From: Rhynchonema sp. JSB1_4
Taxonomy: Eukaryota > Nematoda > Chromadorea > Monhysterida > Xyalidae
NCBI GenBank assembly: GCA_030248065.1
Contig: JASAMV010006078.1
Coordinates: 1 to 64,000 of the forward strand
Length of the DNA stretch: 64,000 bases
Reading direction: 5' to 3'
Shown here piece by piece: positions 56,245 through 64,000 of this stretch. The position numbers were made by a program, and so were the translations under genes. The number at the start of each line of letters is the position of its first letter. Position 1 is the first letter of the stretch. Under the pieces are notes generated by a model. That model had not been told where the DNA came from. It did not search any database and was given only the letters and a program-made list of their open reading frames with translations.

Positions 56245-57409
56245 ATAGTCATTTGTGCTCATCAAGGACTGCTGCGTGGCGCAGCAACACTCGTTCAAAT
56301 CTCAGTTGGGCCGTGTCAATTCCGAGGATGATCACTCAACGCTATCAAAACTCTGCATCGCTTGCCAGCTTCAACGCGTTCAACAGCCTGCCACAAGAAG
56401 TCGTCGATCTATCACACGCGAAGCACAAGGGACGGGCATATGTTTTTGTTCAGGCCACACGCTGCTTGGTCACGCAAACTTGATTCATAATTGTGTATAA
56501 AATTCGTTCTGTGGTATTACGGTATATGTGAGTACTGGATTCTGTTTTTTTACCGACGAACAATTTTACCTTTTCGATCAATCTTCAATCGAAAGTTTCA
56601 TCACATCCCTTCCGATCCCAACTAACTACAGTAACCCACACCAAACTCGTCTGCTGATCCTACCCACCACATCACTAATTTACCAAATTCCAATCAAGAA
56701 GAGACTAAACTCATCGCAAACAATTCTTGAATAACCATGGGTGTTCGCCTTTTTATCCACCGGACTAAAAGAAACAACAGCACCATGGCAAGATGTACAG
56801 TAAACAGTCCAGCTGGACACAACCGTGTTGACCTCTCGAGCAACCTTGGTCGCCCAGAACTTTGAAGCTTCGACGCAACTTGGAGTGGAGTGATGGGAGC
56901 TCAAGATCGAACATAATACATAGATCGCCCAAAGGACCAAGATCTACTGGGGTCGACTCGATCTGGCGCTTAGTGAAATTGAGTGATATTAATTTGCTTT
57001 CTTTTGCCTAGCCCAGATTTGTTAGTCGTTCGGTGATACTGTGATTATCTCAGTGATCAAGTTTGATGATTTATTCTAATTAAAACGCCCAGAATAAAAA
57101 ACGGTATATGTGCGTAGCTTCTTTACAACCAGCTCCACACTATCGTCAATGAACATGAAGAAAGTATACCTTAATGCGAGCTCCAAAGGAGTAAGCACAC
57201 AAGAATACATTGTGAGGGGACAAAGGCAATAAGAAGATGCGGAAAGCGGAACACCTGAGTATTTGACAGCACTCATGACACCTAAAAAGAGAGCGACGCT
57301 CCGGCAGACTTCAGCGGCAATAAAAACTTGAAATATAGCACGATTGACAATTACCGTATTATTAGATAATCAAATGATCGTCCAATGTTATTTTTCACAA
57401 GCTAATCTA

Positions 57410-59802
57410 TCACAGCCCACGGCGTCGATAAACGAGATCAATCAGTCTCGTAATGTTTTGTCCGGTTTCGCTGGTGTAGTAGCTCCAGAACTGATCAACT
57501 TCGTCATACCCGATTACATTCATGAATTCCCTCAGGAAATACCGTTTGTCGTGATCCACAGGCACTCCATCAGGCGACGGACCATTAATGTGATCGGCGT
57601 CGCACGAGTTGCACTCGATTTGAACGTAGTCCACTTTGATCCAGTGCCACTTAAATATAACAGTACGCCTCCAAGTTTTTGTGAATTATGAATTCTATTG
57701 GACAACTGACTCAACTATTCAACACAGGGACATAATCAACTGAAGGTGAGCTAAACGACAACAACTACTACCACACTTTCTGTTTTTGGTGCTCTTATTT
57801 TGCTGTGTAAGTGTAGCACTAACATCGACTAACAGCCGTGTGGTTCTGTTTGCAAAGTGTACCGAAGTGAGCTCTATGGGGCATACAGTAGTTCGGGGGT
57901 GGGCTGTAAGTTACAGCCTGTAACATGAAAACTCCGGTCGCTGGGAATCGTTACTGAGAAGAATAACTAATAAGAAGAATAATAAAATCGCTTCCTAACG
58001 ACTAATCAAAGATAACACGATGGTGATGATTTCACAGACCGGTATGGACATGAGAAGACCGGGTTCGGCTGCTTCCACGTCCAAACTGAAGTAATCCCAT
58101 TCAGTCCATTGCAGAGCCTCGAAGATCGCACTCAGCGACACGGCAGTGCAGTCATGACCGTCAATGGGCTGGGCAGTTAGATCGAAGTGGTAACCAACGC
58201 ATGCCTGGATAGAGCGATTAACGATCAGTAAAGCTGGAGTTATACTTGTACATTTTGGGCTTGTAGACAATGAGGACAAATTTTTGTTATGATCATATTT
58301 TGTGATAGAGTTATAGCAAAAATTTCGTCCAGCGTAAAAGTTGTTCATTTGATGCAGGGGAACAACTTTTACGCTGGTCGATATTTGTGCCCCAACTCTA
58401 TCACAAAATATGATGATTCAAACAAAAATTTGTCCTCATTGTCTACAAGCCCAAAATGGACAAGTATAACTTCACCTTAACTGAGATTGAGAACTCGCCC
58501 ATGTGAAACATGGACATGTAACTAAATTAAAAGAAAGAGAGATGTTGTGACGGGCGACCCATGTTATGAATCACAAGTAGCTTAATGATTCACTGAAATT
58601 TGGCCAACCTTGGCTTGGTGCAATTTTTCGGAAATGGTTCTTGACATAAATTAACTTAATCTGAGTTCACATTCCACGCCTTGACTAACAAGCGCAAGCT
58701 CAAACAACGCAGCCTGTGTGCACCTCCATCCGGTCTATGGGTGGAATTTTCGAAACGGTGTAAAGGTCAGTTGGGCGTAAAGGTCGGTGTAAAGTTCGGT
58801 CGAAAGCTCGGTCGGCGTAGCTCGGTGTAAACGTGAAACATTGCTTGTTATTAACGTGAAGTGTTTCAAGTTTACACCGAGGTCTATCACACTGAGCTGT
58901 CGACCGAGCTTTCCACCGACCTTTACACCCAACTGACCTTTACACCGTTTCGAAGATATCACCCAATAGGTTCATCTCTAACAAGGGTGAGTAAACGGGT
59001 AACAAGCTTCACTGCTGTCATTGTCAATTTGGTGTCGCGCCTATTCAGTGGATCAACGCAAGCAAACAGATCGAAGTAAGTGATCAAAGCTCAACGACGT
59101 GGTAACCAACATTGATGGTGTGCGCTTTGCGATTAAGTGAGATCAGTTCACGGTACATCTGCTCGCTGGGCTCGATGAGTAGTCCCTCCCAACCATAAAA
59201 CTTCTCAAATAGCAGTGTGTTCGACAACGTGTGTCCATCGTGCGCTCCTACCTGGAATTAATGACTAATTTTGTTATCGTCAACGCAAGCCGTCCCTTGT
59301 GGTCAAGACGCAAGACTGATCGCGTGTCCTATTCCCACAGCGCCAGAGCGTTTCAGAGCGCAACCACAAATAAGCGCGAGAAATGAACTCGACATGGGTC
59401 CATCGCACATGTGCACCGTTTGTATTGGCATGCGGTGCTGGAGTTCGATGACTTGCGATAACAAGATTAGAATAAGCGAAAAAACAGTCATGTTGTGCAT
59501 CAGCCCAATACGACCGCACAAAAGAGGCGGGAAAAAAGTTTGCATGAAATATTTTTCAAGACACGGTTCGAAAATCCTGACCTCCAGAAATCGGCCGTTT
59601 CGTTTCTGCTTGAAATGTCGCATTGCCATTCCCGCCGCCTGCCCGTACTGCGAGTAATCGACGTACTCAGCTGGCAGACCGAAGTCTTTACGATGGTAAC
59701 GAGCGAAGGGCTGCCGCGATGGAATGTTGTACGGCTGGTCACTTGGGGGCAGCATGTGCCGTTGCACCCACGTCACTGAGTCGGCACTGTGCATTGGTAG
59801 TC
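57410..59802 (-). CDS. FkbM-family methyltransferase, N-terminus not resolved
   Basis: FkbM-type (Methyltransf_21) SAM-dependent methyltransferase. Exons 59802-59582, 59251-59111, 58204-58040 and 57649-57410 join in phase to 254 aa. Landmarks: NGRFLEVGAHDGHTLSNT (SAM loop), YGWEGLLIEPSEQMYRELIS (acidic residue ending strand 2), NRKAHTINACVGYH, WTEWDYFSLDVEAAEPGLL (the LDvEg-E hallmark, with Ala for the usual Gly) and KVDYVQIECNSCDADH. The C-terminal RYFLREFMNVIGYDEV is typical of the C-terminal helix region. The frame continues upstream of 59802 as LPSLLLACTSVSDVSHEF without a Met, so a first exon with the expected anchor is missing. A plausible small anchor frame (MRLVLVVTPVALSLTGM, near 59895) could not be joined in phase. 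Intron 2 holds a palindromic MITE (58739-58964) and a foldback (58238-58472). Confidence 0.86.
58238..58472. repeat. 235-bp foldback in the FkbM gene intron
   Basis: AGTTATACTTGTACATTTTG and GGGCTTGTAGACAATGAGGA on the left are mirrored at 58430-58472; inner arms CAGCGTAAAAGTTGTTC and GAACAACTTTTACGCTG close the hairpin around 58346-58360. It lies about 33 nt upstream of the exon at 58204. Confidence 0.8.
58739..58964. mobile_element. 226-bp palindromic MITE, copy 3
   Basis: Begins GGGTGGAATTTTCGAAACGG and ends TTTCGAAGATATCACCC; nearly identical to copy 1 across its whole length. In intron 2 of the FkbM gene. Confidence 0.82.
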
Positions 59803-62350
59803 CTGCGGAAAACTCGTGTGAAACATCAGACACAGAAGTGCATGCCAGTAAGAGAGAGGGCAACCGGTGTCACAACTAACACCAACCTCATGTCGCTCTT
59901 ATTGGCTACCATCCTATCATTCAATGAAGACCTGCACATCACCGACCTTTACACATATCCTTTGGCGGATGGCGGAAATTTGACAAGAGATGTAGTACCA
60001 TCAGTAGTGCTGCGAAAACGATCATATACTTGAGCGATATTGAAACAGTCGACCTAACCATTATCTACACACACTCAGGTTGTTCAATTTCAATTTAAGG
60101 TGTCAGGCCATCTCAGTGTCGATTAGAAGTCAGACATTTAAGATTCCTCGATAATTGCACGGTTACTCGATGTTTAGAGAAGTTCACATTGTAGTTCCGC
60201 GGGTGTTTTTCACGTTAATTATAAAGGAAATAAACGTTACAAGATTTTTTATGCAGTGTTTGTTGATAATCAAATAAAAGTTCCTTGACCTCTCTGTCGG
60301 TGTTCCTTTGTCATCAAGCCAAAAATACATTAATTTCATGTGCGTGTGTGAATCGCCATAATCGAGGAAAAAAATTTGCATCGCTATATGTCACAAAAAA
60401 TAGCACTTTTATGCACAGTTATACATAAATCCAAAAACATACATAGTATACGTGTACAATGCTGCAACTGAACGTGAAATGATTACATGATGTTTAGGTT
60501 CGTCGGAAGACTAGGGGTCGAGCAGCTTTGAAGGGGGAATGTAGATCTACAATCCATCCAGTCAAAAAATACTGTATGCCAGAAACGGGTTGAATCAGTA
60601 ACACATTTCTTTATTTAACGTTGTATTGCACCGCATCCCTGCTCCTCCCAGGGTTAAAAACTGCATGAATATGGTGACACAGAAGCTAGTCTAACTTTGA
60701 CATTTTAATTTTGAAACATTGGGAGTGGCCGTATATGAAAAAATACGACAACAACAGAGTGCAACGAGGTAAAACAATACTGCGACCGAATTAAAGGGTT
60801 TGTCTGATGTCACCGATTCTATTTTTTTTTAATTTTTTTTTTTATTTTTCACCTCCCGGCCAGGAACAAGCCCCCGGCAAGAACCAAAAAACAAAAAAAA
60901 CAGAAAAACACAACACCAAAAAAAAAACAACAAAACAACACAACAAAACCACCAAAAACCAAAACAACACAAACCCCATTTAACTTTTTGTTACCAAGCA
61001 AACTTTTCACCTTTTTTTCACTTTCTTCTTTTCACAAAATTTCACCCTTTAGATGCCCTAAAACTCGAAATCAACGAAGTCACTTTCCGAATTTAGTAAA
61101 TTATCGAACAAAAACTTCAGACAATGCAGAGGGCCAGTCCTGCCCGGTTTGTTCTCGCTCCCGTCCTGGGCCTGAGTCGTGATTTTTTTCCAGATAGTTG
61201 ATTAAATTCCGAACGCACCTTCGTGTTTTCTTCGCATTAATAGAGCGAAGTTTTGCAAAAAGAAGGAAAAAAACAGGCATATTTTTGATTGCTAACAAAA
61301 GATTAACGGATGCGGAGAGATCAGACACCAAGCTATGGGTGATATTTTCGAAACGGTGTAAAGGTCAGTTATGGGTAGGTCGGTGGAAAGCTCGGTCGAC
61401 AGCTCAGTGTGATAGACCTCGGTGTAAACTTGAAACATTCCACGTTAATAACAGGCAATGTTTCACGTTTACACCGAGCTACGCCGACCAAGCTTTCGAC
61501 CGAACTTTACACCGACCTTTACGCCCAACTGACCTTTACACCGTTTCGAAAATTCCTCCCTATGTACCGTTGTGGCAGGCAACACATGCTTGTCCAGACG
61601 GCGCCTGCGCTCTACAGTATAAGGCTATTGCAATTTGATTTTGTGTTGTGACCGGTTATGGCCATTTTTGGCCGGAGACATCAGCCGAATGCCTATATCA
61701 ATGGCGCCGCCGGTCGTTTGGTTTGGACACGTATGGCTTGCTACAGCGGTAGTTTACATTGTGGGTGTTGGTGATGTTTATCAAGGCCCCGATCCAACGT
61801 TCAGCAGGTCAATTTGACTGTGTATCAAGCACTTTGACCAATCATCATCCTATAGACCACAATTTGTCGGCAGCAGCGTTCACGAAGGACCGTTGCGACG
61901 TTGTTGTGCCGTTCTGTTCGCGCCCGATTGTGAACACTCGAGGCTGGATCGGCGCGTCATAGACATCGGCGCCCAACTGTCGTCGTCTGTCGCACTCACG
62001 CAGAGACAGAGACAGAATGTCGACCAGACAGTAGTCGTGCGACAGAACCGTGTCGCGATCCAGCCACGCGTCCGTTATGTCTGCGCGACAGAATAGTACT
62101 CAGCTGTTGTTGTTGAGCAGAAAACTGCATATACACTATGCAACAATAATAAAGCATCCGTTCAAAGGAACACGATGGTGGTTCTTGTCTAAAACCAGAA
62201 ATGTATTTGAGCTGGTATCTCATTTTTTTTCGACACTCTGGACCCAAACGGTCATACCTGCGAAGGCGCTTAAGATAATGTGGACAAAATAGGTGAACAA
62301 CGTTGTTTTGCATGTTGCGGTTTTTCACTGATTTTCAATAAAACAAAGAT
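59803..62350. other. Stretch between FkbM and DXD-transferase genes
   Basis: Contains the unresolved 5' end of the FkbM gene, an A/C/T-rich low-complexity block (60820-60990, runs of CAAAACAAC-like words and T tracts), and MITE copy 4 (61337-61560). A minus-strand frame at 62099-61845 (84 codons, ITDAWLDRDTVLSHDYCLVD, ends TGA) has a coding-like composition but no recognised family and cannot be joined in phase to the gene at its right. Confidence 0.4.
61337..61560. mobile_element. Palindromic MITE, copy 4, opposite orientation
   Basis: GGGTGATATTTTCGAAACGG at the left and CCGTTTCGAAAATTCCTCCC at the right; the loop reads in reverse relative to copies 1-3. TAT lies directly outside both ends, a possible 3-bp target duplication. 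Confidence 0.8.
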
Positions 62351-63765
62351 CTAACGTTTGACCTGATGATGCGCCCAGTAGATGTAGGGCGTTTGGGTGA
62401 TGTTGAATGCGGGTTCGATGGAACACGGATGCATCATCTCACTGCCAGCTTGGCCTTTAATAAAATTAATAAAATTGAGGACCCAATTTAACTTGATTGT
62501 CGTCGGTGTTGGTTGGTTGGCTTGTGACACTGGCTTGCATATTGGAATGCTTTTTCCACATCACACTCCACTGTGAAGTGGGCGTATTTGTCTTTGTAGT
62601 TTTGTTTGATGCCCAATCAGAATCCAAACCCTACCTAGAATGCCAGGTAGAGTGCACTACATACAACCTTTAGACAATGAAGCCAAAACTCTGACAAAAA
62701 TGTGATTAGAAAGCTTTGCCAACCGACAGTGGTCTCGCCGTTTTCAGCAAAGTATCTCAGCGTTCCGTTCAGTGTCTCTTTCACTATTGTTGGGCTCACA
62801 ATTTCACCCAGGATTTCGCCCCAACGCAGTGGATAAGCATCAAACTCGTACTGCACTTGCGTTGGTTTATGTTGCGAAGCGTTGGACTGCTGAAAAATAG
62901 AGCTGTGTGAAACTCGAAGACAATCAGTGACCACTACCGTTGTTCGACTACCGCAAATTATGTAGCCGATCAAAATTAGTCGTTTTCTCTATCGCGAAAT
63001 ACGGTTCTAAGGGCGAACTAAGGTTAAATCCGGAATCCGGAAACCGGAACTAATTTGCATACGAAAGTACAAAACATTTCCGGACTCCGGAAATATTTCC
63101 GGAAAACGCAGAAATTTACATGCAAAAATAATGCGTTTTCCGGAAATATTTCCGGATTCCGGTTTCCGGATTCAACCTAAGTCCTCCCTTACACAATTTG
63201 CATTTGCCTTGCCTTATAGTTAAACGTGGTTGTAGTCGCTGTCATTGGCTTAATTTGATGCGGTTAATTGTCTTACACCTGTAGACTATGCCGGAAAGTC
63301 TTTGACGTTTAAAAAATAACGTAAGTTAAAACTGACCATTAATTGATATTGTTTCTGGTCCAATTTGAAGTGCATGAATTTCACCCACTGCGCAGTGAAC
63401 GAGGTGTGAGCCTACAACGAGAATCTGGGGACGATATCAAGCTTTCATCAACACGTGTTCGTAAAAGCCTTCGCATAGACCAAAGAAGATTTTAGACCCT
63501 CAAAAAGTCAGGTGCCCAAAGCAACCCAATGCAATCAACGATCCTGATCGCCAAGTTCAAATGCCGATCTAAATCCTATTTGTGAATGTGATACAATTTA
63601 CATTGACACGTACTTTTATGGGTCCGATAGCCCCGGTTGACATGAGTGCTCCATAAGTGGCCCACATGTACGACACCACGTCGTACCAACGAAGTCTGTC
63701 GAAATGGTATTTGGTCGTTTGCAGAGCGATCGTGTCGCTGTCGACGTAGATGCCGCCGTATTCGT
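62351..63765 (-). CDS. DXD-motif sugar transferase (capsular-polysaccharide type), 5' end missing
   Basis: Glycosyltransferase with the DXD sugar-binding region found in Caps_synth and Gly_transf_sug families, which transfer sugars in the Golgi. Exons 63765-63614, 63411-63337, 62889-62724 and 62454-62351 are in phase. The first seen exon carries EYGGIYVDSDTIAL (DSD as the DXD motif preceded by the family phrase EYGG), then YDVVSYMWATYGALM. Later: TAQWVKFMHFKLDQ, YPLRWGEILGEIVSPTIV and a last exon HPCSIEPAFNITQTPYIYW. The N-terminal half and signal anchor lie beyond 63765; 63766-64000 reads as intron. The stop at 62351 follows a donor-like CAG/gtcaaa, so one more exon cannot be excluded. Which of the two related families it belongs to is not decided by the visible motifs. 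Confidence 0.74.
63008..63191. mobile_element. TAAGGGCGAACTAAGG foldback, copy 2
   Basis: 184 bp; ends TAAGGGCGAACTAAGGTT and AACCTAAGTCCTCCCTTA are inverted repeats, and the interior repeats CCGGAAATATTTCCGGA and GGTTTCCGGATT. In an intron of the DXD transferase gene. Shares its full structure with 52775-52945. Confidence 0.75.
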
Positions 63766-64000
63766 CTGATTACATTGCATTTTAATTTTTATAATGTGTT
63801 TCGAATTCTCGGTCTCAAATTGAATCAAATTTAATCTGATGCATCGTCTCTTTGGAAACACGCTGGCAACTATAGAGCTGGCAAGCGGGCAAAAAAATTG
63901 AGAATTTGAATTGAACCTGAATCAACTAACTTCATCTGGCGACAAAGTCAAACTCAATCTCAAGCTGCCAGAAGTTTCCAACGTCAGAGAAATAATCGAA

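Larger units (their letters stand above)
52552..57409. other. Long stretch without an assigned gene, with MITEs and coding-like fragments
   Basis: Should contain the 5' end of GT92-like B. Three plus-strand fragments look protein-like but could not be assembled or named: 53649-53711, a signal-peptide-like IFRRFVLGLWLLNGAVFLAH ending at a good donor (gtaagt) but with an in-frame stop instead of a start; 55820-56010 (NGTWRVVVTFCHN, HLLETLEWDPVYKHVFP); and 56328-56481 (SASLASFNAFNSLPQEVVDL, ending in a stop). The region also holds MITEs at 52775, 55169, 55436 and 56019 and an AT dinucleotide run near 54840-54852. An unrecognised gene or a fragmentary pseudogene is possible. Confidence 0.35.

Noticed and set aside
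58550..58620. Third copy of the TTGGTCGCACAATGAC MITE
   Set aside because: Only short words such as AATCACAAGTAGC are shared and neither terminus is present.
61845..62099. Minus-strand 84-codon frame as last exon of the DXD transferase
   Set aside because: Its possible acceptors give the wrong phase for the donor at 62363, and an in-frame stop already closes the preceding exon.

Overview
The window is nuclear DNA from an invertebrate animal. Genes are split into many short exons with GT-AG introns, coding and non-coding bases alternate every few hundred nucleotides, there is a 290-bp AC microsatellite, and small palindromic DNA transposons (MITEs) sit in almost every intron and spacer. The first gene, a bark beetle/anakonda homologue, is an animal-only family. 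A nematode or other ecdysozoan fits best, but this cannot be settled from the sequence alone.

Layout. 59-10379 (minus): first ~1009 codons of a bark beetle-like cell-junction protein; its 3' part lies beyond the left edge. 14438-15761 (minus): DUF268 protein. 16731-18686 (plus): METTL24-like methyltransferase. 20838-26988 (plus): GT92-like glycosyltransferase with a hAT-type element in an intron. 29069-32646 (plus): second METTL24-like gene, whose second intron is mostly the AC microsatellite. 33986-36162 (plus): canonical GT92 glycosyltransferase. 38295-41878 (minus): another GT92. 44025-47219 (plus): TylF-type O-methyltransferase. 47995-52551 (minus): GT92-like paralogue of the 20838 gene, with signs of decay. 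57410-59802 (minus): FkbM-type methyltransferase. 62351-63765 (minus): sugar-transferase with a DXD motif, 5' end beyond the right edge.

Exons were joined by hand. For most genes the intron phases agree at every junction and total coding length is a multiple of three: 319 aa and 312 aa for the METTL24-like pair, 471 aa and 506 aa for the two canonical GT92 genes, about 304 aa for TylF. The two GT92-like paralogues share intron positions, phases and several exact exon lengths.

Taken together, 14-64 kb holds ten genes from six families of glycan-building or glycan-methylating enzymes (GT92 x4, METTL24-like x2, TylF, FkbM, DUF268, DXD sugar transferase). Several begin with a signal-anchor, as expected of Golgi type II enzymes. 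This animal neighbourhood resembles a bacterial polysaccharide gene cluster in content, but it is built of intron-rich, locally duplicated eukaryotic genes. Whether the genes share a pathway is inference.

The gene-free sequence is dominated by MITEs and foldbacks with recognisable target-site duplications (TA, TTAA, 8 bp). Some sit within about 10-30 nt of 3' splice sites.
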